Source of the DNA: Mastigamoeba balamuthi
Taxonomy: Eukaryota > Evosea > Mastigamoebida > Mastigamoebidae
Length of the DNA: 39,608 nucleotides
Assembly (NCBI GenBank): GCA_902651635.1
Contig: CACRSC010000127.1
Span: forward strand, 1 to 39,608
Reading direction: 5' to 3'
Part shown: one piece after another, positions 10,141 through 20,300 of the stretch
Layout: each line of letters starts with the position of its first letter
Position numbering within the stretch: position 1 is the first letter of the stretch
Translations under genes and position numbers: made by a program
The notes under the pieces: model-generated
Seen by the model: only the letters and a program-made list of their open reading frames with translations
Databases searched by the model: none
Told to the model about the DNA's origin: nothing

Positions 10141-12636
10141 TCATTCGTCGCTCTCATCATCGTCCTCAGTGTGGCGAATCGGGGTGGCGACAGCGGCGGC
10201 GGCGGCAGCAGCAGCAGCAAAGCAGTCCTTGAACGGCTGGAGCTCGTACTGCCCTATGCTGTCCAACACCCACTTCTCGTTCACCACCTTGATGGTGTCC
10301 GGTAGCTTCTTCTTGGGCTTCTCGTGCGCGACGTACACGTCGGCCTTGCTGACGTCGTAGGTGACCTCGCCGCCAGCGCTGTGGATGATGTCGCGGAACG
10401 TGTTGAAGTCGGGGTTCGTGCCAGGCCCCAGGTGGAACTTGTACCCGCTCTTCTTGAAGAGCCCCTCATACCCTGCCTTCTCTGCAGCCGCAACGAACCT
10501 GGTTAGCAACAAACGCACGCCATGCAGAGCGGGCAGTGCATACCGTGGGCGTTGCGCGAGAGACGGGCGCCGGGGAAGGACTTGTAGACCTCGTAGGGCT
10601 CGGGGTCAACCCACTTCTTGGCCTTTGTGCAGTGGCGGATCCACTTGGCCTCGACGACCCAGAGCCCCAGGGAGATGGCTTGAAACACCTTGACCGTGCG
10701 CACGGGATGGTCGCACACGACGTGCGTCACGCCCTTGGCGATCTCCGCGCGCACGCGGCCCCCGAGCCTCTTGACCTCGACCTCGAGCTCCTCGCGCAGG
10801 GTCTCGGGCACCATGGTGAACACCACGCAGGGCGCCTTGGGGTCCGCCTTGTCCTCAAACGACACGCCCTTCTGCTTCTTCTTGGGGGGCGCGTCCTCGG
10901 CCTCCTTGCTGCCCTCGGGCTCCTCTTTGTCAGAGTGCCCGCTGTCGTCGTCGTGGGACGAGCCCTTGGACGTGCGCTTCTTCGCGGCCTTCTTCTCGGA
11001 GGGCTTCTCCTCGTCGTCCTTGGGGCTCTTCTTGGACGGCTTGTCCTCGTCCGTCTTGGAGCCCCGCGCTGCCTTCTTCGGGGGAACCTCCTCCTCGTCT
11101 GAGCCGCTCGCCTCGTGGGCCCTCTTGCCCTTGGGGCTCTGCTTGGCCTTGTCCTTCTTGTCCTTCTTGTCCTTCTTGTCCTCGTCCTTCTTCGCGGTGG
11201 CCTTCTTGTCGTCCTTGGCCTTGGGCGACTCCTTGACCGCGGCCTTGGCCTTCTTGCTGTCCTCCTTCTTCTCCTTGTCCTCCTTGCTCTTGGGGCCCCT
11301 CTTCGCCGGCGCCTTTGCCTCGTCCTCGTCATGTCCGTCAAAGTCCTCGTCGCTGTCGTCGTCGTCCCTCTTCTTCTTCAAGCCTCTCTTGGCAGCCGGC
11401 TTCTTGGGCTTCTCGTCCTCGGAGTCCTCGGCGTCGTCCTTGGCCTTGGCCTTGGCCCTGCCCTTGGGCGCGGCAGCGGCCTTGCTCTTCTCCTCTGCCG
11501 GCTTCTCTGCCTCGGCGTCCCTGACCTTGTCCTCCTTCTTCTGCGGCTGCGACGACTTGGCCTTGGGCGCCTCCTCCTTCTCCTTCTCCTTCTTCTGCGA
11601 CGGCACCTTGCTGGGTGCCTTGGCCTCGGCCTCGTCCTTGTCGCTGCCCTCGGCCTTGCGCTCCTTGGGGCTGGCCTCCTGCGACTGCGCCTTCTTGGGC
11701 GCCTTGGCCTTCCACTCCACCTCCTCGTCCTCTGCCGGCAGCTCTGCCGCCCGCCTCGACATCGTCGACAGCCCCGACGCCGCCGCGGTCCTCCTGGCCG
11801 CCTGCTGCTTCAGCGGCGAGTCGCACTCAGTGTCGCTCTTCTCTGGCTCGTGCATCTTCCCTTGCTGCACGAATCCCGGAACCGAACGGGGGAACGGGAG
11901 CCGTGAGCTGAACGACACGTCACGGCGACGACGGGCCACAAGTAGGGAGGCCGGGACGCACCGACGCCTTGAGGACCTCAGGCGCGACGTGCAGCGGGTC
12001 CTCGTTGAGGTCAATGTCGTCGTCTGGAGGCGTGACGTCAGATGACGTGTCCGCGGGGGCGGGGCGCGTGTGGGGTCCGGCGGGGAAGAGAGAGCCGGGG
12101 GGAGGAAGGGAGGGAGAGCGACGCACCGCCGCACTTGAACGCAGGGAAGTCGGCGGAAGCGGCGCTGGCGCCGCCGGGGCAGAAGTCAGACTCGGACATT
12201 TTCTTGTTGCTCTCTGCACACCTGCGCGCGCGGAGTCTCAGAAACAAACAGCAGAAAATCCAACTTTCAGGCATTTCGCGCCAAATCCGCCAGATATTCC
12301 CGCAAATATCTGCGCAGATAACCCCCACTGCCACGCTCCCACGACGATTCCAGAAAACCCCCGCAGAGACCCGCGCGAGCGCAACTGCTCGACCCAGGCG
12401 GGGGTCACGAAGGCGAGGTCGGGCGCCCGTGTGCGCTTCCTGACGCTCTCGAGGCGCGCGGCGTCGTCCTCGACGATGACGTGGGAGAGCGTGGCGGCGC
12501 CCTCGCCGGCGAAGACGCGGGCGCCCAGCGACGCCAGCGACGCGGCCAGCCGGGTCTTGTCGGCCCTGCCCTCGACGCAGACGCAGACACGGACGCCGTC
12601 GAGCGGCTTGTTGCTGTTCTTGTCGTCCTTGGTCAT
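10141..12636 (-). CDS. Three-BRCT, microcephalin-like protein (5 exons)
   Basis: The model joins 12636-12371, 12209-12127, 12023-11962, 11864-10544 and 10481-10141, giving 690 residues with consistent phases. BRCT 1 (about 10-95) has the AFVTPAWVEQL helix and continues across intron 1 into SESDFCP. This resembles the end of the microcephalin N-terminal BRCT. Residues about 140-475 are a Lys/Glu/Asp/Ala-rich disordered linker with many acidic runs. BRCT 2 (about 480-575) includes GVTHVV, GLWVVEAKWI and a WVDPEPYEV segment. BRCT 3 (about 578-670) ends in NEKWVLDSIGQYEL. The paired C-terminal BRCTs and the N-terminal single one match the layout of MCPH1, which acts at chromatin in DNA-damage response and chromosome condensation. 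A nine-Ala run precedes the acidic C-terminus. It could also be another three-BRCT repair adaptor. It is divergent from the LAMMER kinase at 13089. Confidence 0.82.
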
Positions 12637-13088
12637 CTCTGGCCGCTTCGCTCACGGGTTCTGCAGCGGGTTTCCGTCTGCCCTTCGCTTCTTTCGCGGG
12701 TGTCTGCCTTCGATAATCGGCCCAAAATCCGGATATCTGGGTGGCCGCTGTCAATTGTGAGATGCGAGGGCGACGTAAAAGATGCGGCATACAAAACAGT
12801 GACAAGTGGGCGAATTGATGTGGTATGGGAAATACGCACACACGTAGGAGCGCATTGTTGGGCATCTTCAGTTGATTCAGGCCGGATCTTTCTTGACCCC
12901 CAAGGTCGGGACAAGCAGGGCGTCCGTTTGCTGCGCACACGGGGGGCGATGTCGATGAAGCGGAACAGACTTTGGTCGGAATCATCGTGACGAACACCAT
13001 CCCGTCGTCAGCGCACCAAAAATGCACCTCGGAGATATCTGTATCTCCGGCCCGTCTTTTCAAAAGCGCACCACCAAGCAGCACCGCC
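12637..13088. promoter_or_regulatory. Divergent promoter region between the BRCT gene and the LAMMER kinase gene
   Basis: These 452 bp must hold both promoters because the two genes start at 12636 (-) and 13089 (+). A perfect stem CGGAGATA / TATCTCCG with a 4-nt loop lies at 13030-13049, 40 bases before the kinase ATG. No TATA box was recognised. Function is inferred from position only. Confidence 0.45.
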
Positions 13089-15534
13089 ATGAGGGACTCA
13101 CTGCGCCGCTCGACCCCCTACTACAGCTCCGACCGCTCCCACCACTCCCACAAGCGCAGGCACGCCCCCCGTCCTTCCTTCCCGCCCACTTCCCGCCCAC
13201 CCCGGCCCCTTTCTGACACCGTCGCCAACGCACAGCGGGCGGCGGGCGTACGAGGGCGACGAGGAGCCCGAGCGCAAGCGGCACAGGCACGAGGGCCGCC
13301 GCTCGGCGCACAGCACAGACCGCAGCGGCCACAGCAGCAGGCACCGGCGCAGCGACCGCAGCGACCGCGAGGACGAGCGGCGGCGCAGGCGCCAGCAGCA
13401 GCAGCGCAGGCACCACCGCCGCAGCCCCTCGGCCGCAGCGGTGCCGCCGTCGCCGTCGTCGTCGCGGTCGCGCTCGCCGTCGTCGTCGTCGTCGCGCTCG
13501 TCGTCGGCAGCCTCCACCAGCACCTGCGACGACGACGAGCACCACCTCGTCGTCAACCCCGGCGACCGCATCACCAGCCGCTGTGCGTCATCGTCGCTGC
13601 CACCGTCGCCGTCGTCGTCGTTTTTTTTCCCCCCTCGGATCTCACGGGTTCGCTTTTCCCGATCCCGCCCTCGGCGTGGTGTTCGGCGCGCAGACAAGGT
13701 GATGGAGGTGATGGGGGAGGGCAAGTTCAGCAGGGTCGTCGAGGCCTACGACAGGCGCGAGAGGCGCTACGTCGCCGTGAAGATCGTCCGCGCGATCGAC
13801 CGCTACACCGACAGCTCCTCCATCGAGGTCGACATCCTCCAGAAGATCCGCGTCCGCGACCCCCGTGGTGACGTGTGCGTACTCTCCCCCGTCTCCTGGG
13901 AGATTTTCCCCCTCGTTTTTCGTTGTTTTGATGACGTGTCTTTCCCGCTCGTTTTTTTTTGCGTGTCTCCGTGGTCACGCTCGGGGACCGTCAGGCCGAT
14001 TGTGCGGTACCTCGGGGAGTTTGAGTACAAGCGGCACGTCTGCCTGCTGTTCGAGAGCTGCGGCATGAACCTCTTCGACTTCCTCGAGAAGAACCGGCAC
14101 ATCCCCTACTCGCTCGCCGACGTCCGCCACATGATGCGGCAACTCCTCCGCGCCCTCCAATGTGAGCCCCTCTCCCATCCACCTAGCCGCCGCCACCCGC
14201 TCGCTCGCGACACAGCATTCGCCAACGGCCGTCCGTGGGCAGTCCTGCACGACGAGATGGGGCTCATACACACGGACCTCAAGCCCGAGAACATGCTGTT
14301 CATATGCTCCGACTACGAGACGGCGGAGCTCACGCGCGAGACGTGCGCCATGCCCGAGAGGTTCAGCTACACGACGACGCGCGTCCCGCGCTGCTGCGAC
14401 ATCAAGCTCATCGACCTCGGCAACGCCGTCTGGTCCGACTCGCACCGCATCCACACGTCGATCATCGCCACGCGCCACTACCGCTCACCCGAGACCATCC
14501 TCGGTACGCCCCTGGCCCCACACTCCGCGCCCTCCACGCACCCTGCGTCTCACCGCAGTGCTATTGCTTTGCTTTGTCTTTTGTTCCTCTCCCCTGCTCC
14601 CTCCGTACCGTCTTCTCCCCCTGGCCCTGGCTTGCTGTCTGGGCGGCTGCTGCTCGTCACTGGCTGTCTCTGTGGGCGGTGGGTGCGTTGTACTGCTGGC
14701 GGCTCTCTGCTGGAACCCCGTCTGGCCGGTCCTGTCGTCGTCCGCGTGCGATGCTATTCGCTTGCGACGGTGTGGGGCTGCCGTCCGTGCGTGCTGCTGG
14801 CCGACCTGTCGCGACAACCACGGATACCCCATCCCCTCCCGCCCGGATACTCGCAACATCAACACGGCGTACAACAACTCTCGGTCAACGCGCCTCCCTG
14901 CCGCTGTGCCTCCTCTTTTTGCGCCTGCTTTGCCGCCGCTTGGGGTCTTGGCGATCGTCCTGCTGCCCGCCGCCTGTGCCTTGGGGACTGCTTGCTGCCC
15001 GCCGCCGCCCCCGCCCGCCTGTCTTCACGCCTGCTGCTGCCTTGCGTCCCGCCCGGCCGACAGGCTGCGGGTGGTCGACGCCGTCGGACATGTGGAGCGT
15101 CGGCTGCATCGTAGCTGAGCTCGTCACGGGTGACGCGCTCTTCCAGACGCACCACAACAGAGAGCACCTCAAGATGATCGAGCGCGTCCTCGGCCCCATC
15201 CCCCAGTGGATGCGCCGCTCCGCCCAGTTGAGCCCCACCCCCGTCCCCGCACTCGCACGCTTTCATCCCCCACGCTTCTCACGTTTTTCGACCGACTCGC
15301 AGGGAGAGCTCTCGCAAGTACTTCGACGAGGACGGGATCGTGGTGTTCCCGGAGCCCGGGTCACACGAGACGACGAGGTACGTGGACGAGCTGCGGCCGC
15401 TGGAGGAGCAGATGCCGAGGGACTGCCCGCAGCTGCTCGACCTCGTGCGCTGCCTGCTCGACTTTGACCCGCAGAGGCGCCTCACCGCGGCGCAGGCCCT
15501 CGAGCACCCGTTCTTCACACAGGGCCGCGACTAG
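13089..15534 (+). CDS. LAMMER/CLK-family dual-specificity protein kinase (7 exons)
   Basis: The model joins 13089-13159, 13236-13582, 13694-13874, 13995-14161, 14243-14503, 15064-15226 and 15303-15534, giving 473 residues with all phases consistent. The N-terminus (1-135) is rich in Arg, Ser and His, as in CLK kinases that phosphorylate SR splicing factors. The kinase domain spans about 140-468. It has a glycine loop GEGKFSRV (third Gly replaced by Ser), Lys169 in VAVK, a catalytic loop HTDLKPEN at 265-272, and the LAMMER signature as [11 protein letters not shown] at 376-386 (classic EHLAMMERILG). The Mg-binding motif is DLG at 313-315, as in SRPKs, rather than DFG. APE reads SPE. Family knowledge places it in the nucleus, controlling splicing. 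The first intron appears to use a GC donor. The 560-nt fifth intron is far longer than the others. Confidence 0.93.
13160..13235 (+). other. Probable GC-AG intron in the LAMMER kinase gene
   Basis: Exon 1 ends AAGCGCAG and the intron begins GCACGC and ends CACAG. Only this junction leads from the short N-terminal exon into the RS-rich exon in the right phase (AG + C = Ser). No GT donor in the right phase is present. Confidence is limited because an alternative upstream start cannot be excluded. Confidence 0.5.
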
Positions 15535-15943
15535 CGGGGAGGCCATTCATCCCTGCCCTCTCCAGTAGTCGTAGCACACACTGCATTTATTCAGCAGCAA
15601 TAGCAATTGTCTGATCTCATGGGAAACACGCGCCACCGTGTCACTCAGTAGCCTCATAATTGGGCACATTATTTACCAGATTTAATTGATTTGGTACACC
15701 ACTGCCGGGGTTACAGCAACAAAACAGGAAGCATAGTGAACAAGCAGGACCATGGGCAAAGCTGTGGATGCCTGGAAGCTGCGAGCACCTGGCCCTTTAC
15801 GCACACAGCTTTGCTTCACAGCAACAGGAGCACCGATCGGAGCAGCTGTGTTCACCACGAGAAGGGGGGAAAGCAGCAAGGCCCACTGGCGCGTGAGCGA
15901 GCAGCTGCACGTTGGTGGCACTGGCTCGGCACCAGGGCTGCCG
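15535..15943. other. Intergenic, convergent 3' ends
   Basis: This is a 409-bp stretch between two genes that end toward each other. It is locally AT-rich (about 15590-15700). No coding or RNA feature was recognised. Confidence 0.4.
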
Positions 15944-16381
15944 TCAGCAGGCCTTGGGGGCAGGCCTGGGGGCGCGGGGCCAGTAGAGGGCGGCGTCGAC
16001 AAAGTGGTTGAGGGCGAGCCAGGGGGCGCAGAGCAGGAGCCTGGGCCCGCTGTACCACATGACCGCCGCCACGCGCTGCCTCACCTCGGGCCTCGCCCGC
16101 CAGCAGTGCACCCTGCACAGCGCGCACACGGGCTTCCGCTCGCCGTAGGGGCACGCGCGCAGCCTCGCGCGGGCGAAGGCGAGGACCTCGGCGCAGTCGG
16201 GGCAGAGCGCGTCGCCTGCGCCCGGCGAGGAGCCCGCGTGGTGCGCGCGGCAGTAGAGGCGCACCATCAGCCCCAGCGTCCGCGCCTCGCGCTCCACGTG
16301 GCGGTCGGCCAGCCGGTAGACGGCCAGGGCGGCGGCCAGCCCGAGGAGACACGCAGCAGCCGCCAGCAGCAGCACCGACAT
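15944..16381 (-). CDS. ygbA: YgbA_NO-family (nitrous oxide-stimulated promoter) protein with N-terminal membrane segment
   Basis: An intact single exon of 145 residues. Residues 2-22 are hydrophobic (VLLLAAAACLLGLAAALAV), giving a signal anchor that I do not recall in the bacterial proteins. From about residue 30 the protein follows the YgbA_NO family: EREARTLGLMVRLYCRAHH, then LCPDC, then CPYGERKPVCALCRVHC, ending with the RQRVAAVMWYSGPRLLL segment. The conserved Cys/His set (YC-H-H, LCxxC, CP, CxxCxxHC) is complete and could bind a metal or iron-sulphur cluster. In enteric bacteria the gene responds to nitric oxide and supports recovery from nitrosative stress. All neighbours are eukaryotic multi-exon genes, and the absence of introns here suggests transfer from a prokaryote. 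Codon use is GC-rich like the neighbours, so it is probably resident DNA rather than contamination. Confidence 0.88.
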   Translation of the reverse strand: MSVLLLAAAACLLGLAAALAVYRLADRHVEREARTLGLMVRLYCRAHHAGSSPGAGDALCPDCAEVLAFARARLRACPYGERKPVCALCRVHCWRARPEVRQRVAAVMWYSGPRLLLCAPWLALNHFVDAALYWPRAPRPAPKAC

Positions 16382-16531
16382 GGGCTGAAAAAGATATTAT
16401 TCTCCCAAATATCGTGACTGCAGTGCCACACGCTCAGCTGTGTATTCCTCCCTCATCAGGCCGGCTAATGGGGCAGTTTGCCGCATTTCCATCAGTTTCA
16501 GCTAGATACATGACAGATGTTGGAATGCAGA

Positions 16532-16711
16532 GCCTTACACGGCCGAGGAATTGTTCTCGCTGCGTTATGCCCTTGGGGAACTCTGTGCCGTGCTAAAGGT
16601 GAACGACGCGACGGTCCGGACGACCCCGCCTTACACGCCGCCAGTGGAGATCTGGTTGCTGAGAGCTGCTGGGGAACAACGGCGATCATCATCTCGTCGA
16701 ACCCCATCCTG
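16532..16711 (-). pseudogene. Relic of the last exon of the receptor pseudokinase family
   Basis: The minus strand aligns with the C-terminal tail exon of the genes ending at 23804 and 28996. The motif GFDEMMIAVVPQQLSA is still readable, followed by a frame-broken version of the terminal region down to the stop context (TCCTCGGC-GTGTAA). Nothing of the other exons is left nearby. It shows that at least one more minus-strand member once lay here, next to the first intact gene. Confidence 0.78.
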
Positions 16712-17336
16712 TACCTAGAATCCAAGCCGCCCTTCCCTCTTAACATCAACTTGCCCAATTTTGTGCCACAGATGGAAATCCCGCTATGAGACGGGCGCTG
16801 CGCGGTTCGTCTTTCCTCAGGTGCGTTTGCTGGTGTACGTGACCTCGTTCGATTTCGGGGTATTCGTCGGTCGTCTTGGGCAAGAAGGTTTTTTGTTGCC
16901 GGTTTTTGTGTGTTATCGCGCTTTTACACCAGTTTTGGGCGGAGGAGATGAGCTGGCTGGATGGGGAAACTCAAGGCTAAAACCGCCCGTATGGTAATGG
17001 AAGGCGCTCCCCCTCGGCGGCGGTGCTTGCTTCGGGGCCGTTCGGATCTGCGGCTTGGCGCCCGGCCGTGTCGCAAGCGGGCACAAGTGTTCAAGGTCAA
17101 TTTCCTTTTAGCAGCAGGAATTCAACTTGGATGTGCATCCCTTGCGGAGCAGCAATTTTGCACATTGCCTCGGGTGGGCGAAGCCGGGGTTGTCTTCTAC
17201 ACATCCCGAGCGTGAAAATTGCAATACACGTCTCGGCTAGTAGGCCCGCGCCGAATTTGTGATCAGTTACACACACACAATCCACGCCGGGGGAGATCAC
17301 CTCCTGCAAGGCTTTCACTCCCTTAATTTTTGAGCA
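16712..17336. other. Upstream region of receptor gene 1
   Basis: 625 bp with no supported gene. Small open frames lack family resemblance. It presumably includes the promoter of the gene starting at 17337, but no specific site was recognised. Confidence 0.35.
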
Positions 17337-20300
17337 ATGACCACCCACAGCATCGCTTCCCGGGCCGCAGCGGGTCTCCTGCTCTTCTGTGCGCTGGCGC
17401 ACGCGTCGATCTGTCCCACGACCTCGAAATGGGCCGTCGTGCCCAACACCACCACCGGCAAGGCTGTCCTGGTCGTCGGTCAGACCGTCGACCTCACAGG
17501 GCCGGCTGCGCGAGCCGGCGTCGCGGTCCGCGCAGGCCTCGACGCAGCGTTCGCGTCGGCAAACGAGGCCTCTGCCGTCCAGTTCGCGCTGTCCTCGCTC
17601 GACGACGCCTCGAGCGTCATGATAGCGAATCAGAACCTCAATACCCTTCTGTGCACTGGGACGAACGGCAATGACCCCGCATTCGCCATCGCCGGCACTG
17701 TTGGCTCTCTGCTTGGCGACTTATCCATTATGGTTGTGAACATGGCCGAGGGGTCGGACGGAGCGCCTGTGCCGTACATGGGCGGTCTGGCGAGCAGCCA
17801 TTTCCTCCGATCGCGGACATTTGTCATCAGGAAAGGCAGAGCGCACGTTCCTCTGTCTAGAGTGGAGGCCGCCGACGAGGTTAACGCTATCGTGTCGTTC
17901 CTCGCGAGGGACTGGGACGTCCTCAACAGAACAAGTGTCATATTGCAGGACGAGCTCTCTGGAATCGAAGTGGCAATCCTGGTAAACACTTCGCTACAAT
18001 TGATGGGCGCCACGCTTCTGTCAGCCGCCAAAATCCCCTCTGGGGTCAACGCGAGTCGGATGAGAGCGATCGCGAAGACGGCGACGGACAATTTGCTGGA
18101 GCACGGAGCTCCCAGGGCCGTCATTATGACCACATACGGTGCCCTGACCAGCATGATCTTCGAGGAGATGGCGAGCAGAGGTGTCTCCGGGGTTACGTAC
18201 ATCGGGAATACGTGGTACATGGGAGAAGACATCTACAGCACAGTGCCCAAGTCCACCTGGGCAAAGCTCTCGGGAGAGCTCAGGTCGTCAGTGTACTTCA
18301 GCCAGCTGGTCCCCATGCCCACGAATCCTGACCTCCTTGTTGCTAAGTAAGCCTGCTTCCGATACCCCCTTGCTCGTCTGGCTTCTTCGTTCCTCACCCC
18401 GCTTGGCAGGGAGTACCGCATGGCAATGGACAAGTACCACCCGGAGCTGAACTACAGCCACGCCTCCTTCGAGGGTTTCATCTCGGGCCGCCTCATCGTC
18501 ATGGCCGCCGCCAAGGCCCTCGAGCTCCACAGGTGGCCGCTCACGAGGGCCAACTTCCTCGACGCCATCTTCCGCGAGGCCCGCACGTTCGACGTGTACG
18601 GCTACAAGCTGGGACCCTACGGCGACGGCATCGGGTCCGCGTACAGCCCGCAGACGGTGGACGACTGGTGCAACCAGGGGTCCCACGAGGTGTTCATGAC
18701 AAAGATGTCTCTGGACACGGGCGAGCTGTCGGAGGAGGCATCCTCGTCGTTCAAGTTCGCGGGCTGCGGCTCGTGGAACTGGAACAAAACCGCGGCGAGG
18801 ACGGTAGTGGGATTCACGTCCCTGTCCGACACAGCGGCGGATAGATCTCTGCACACCGGAATTGACGCGGCTTTGGGGTCGTACAACAGCAATGCGCAGG
18901 ACAGGGTCATTCTTCTGACCTCACTGGTCTCAGGAGCACGAGTAGCATTCACCAAGCTCGCGGCAAGACAGGTTCGAGCGCCGTCTCTCCGTCATCTCAG
19001 CTTTCCCCCTCAGGCGGTCGCTGTTGTCGGCCTGAATGAGGAAGAGGCAGCTCGCGCCTTGGAAGAGATAGGATCTCCAAACTTCATTCCTCTCGTTGCG
19101 CCGCTCACAGGACTTCAAATACTTCGTAAGCCATACAAGCGGTGCGTTCTAACGCTTGTTTTTCTTCATTTCTCACTCGCGTGTTAGTTCTGTGATCAAC
19201 CTTTATGCCTCTTACTACCAGGAGGCCAAGGCAGCGGCAAAGTTCCTCGTGAAGGAGAACAACATCAGCGTCATCGAGATTGTATGCAACAAGACTTCCC
19301 ATGGATCACAGTGCAAAGACTTCTACGACGGAATCGAGTGGTCCCTTGACCACGGTGTACGCTCCACCAGCTAATATTCCTCTGATCAATAGCTCTCGCC
19401 AGCTTATAATCGAGGGAAAGAATACAAGTGTTCTGAAGAACCAGGTCTCCGTGAGTATGTCTTCTTATACAGACAACATCGACGACGTATCGAGCGCGGT
19501 GGACGCTGCCTCCACGAGAAAATCGTTCATTGTCTTCGCCGGTTCCCCAGAGACCCTTCAGCTCATCGAGAGGATTGCGGATCGCTGCTCCGGCTGCCCC
19601 GTCATCCTCACATCTGTGGCGTCCGAGGATCCGAAATGGCTATCGTTCAGCAACAAGACCTCGCGGGTTGCTGTGTACAGAACATCAGTGACACCCCCGA
19701 TGTCACTGTTTGGTGCCAACCACCCTCTGCGCATCGAGTTCGACAACTGGGTGTCCACAACCGATGGGGCCCAGTGGACGTTCGAGGGGTTTCTGATCGG
19801 AAAGTTCCTGACGACGGTCATGCTGTCCATCGACGACGAATCGGTTCACGAGATCACACCAGACACACTGCTTAAGACGATCTACTCGAAGAAGTACTTC
19901 CGCATCGACAGCAAGATCTCCTTTGGCCCGTTTCTCGACCAGTCCAGCGGCCAGAGGGAATGCAATCAAGGCATGGACACGGTCTATTTAACCAAGTGGG
20001 CAGGAGGGGCATTCAGCTACCTGCACTTCTATGCTTCGGACGATAAATCCCGGTGCGGAATGGAGTTCGACCCAGCAATTTCTTCAGAGCACCACAGCAA
20101 CTCCCTGGCACTGGCCCTCTCGATCGGTGTGCCTGGGGCTGCGGTGGCCATGCTGCTCTTCGGTGCTGCAGTCGTCGTGAGGACGAGGACAAAGTCGACC
20201 CTGAAGAAGATGAAGAGAAACGACATCGAGATAGGAGAGCTTATCGGGAAGGGACAGCATGGGACAGTCCACAACGGTGACTGGCACGGCACTCCTGTGG

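Noticed and set aside
10536-12045. Long plus-strand open frames opposite the BRCT gene
   Set aside because: They are Leu/Ser/Arg-rich antisense shadows of the Lys/Glu-rich linker and have no domain pattern. The minus strand gives a consistent five-exon protein.
13972-14877. Several open frames in and around the LAMMER kinase exons and the long intron
   Set aside because: GC-rich shadows. The spliced kinase model explains all conserved sequence and keeps phase throughout.
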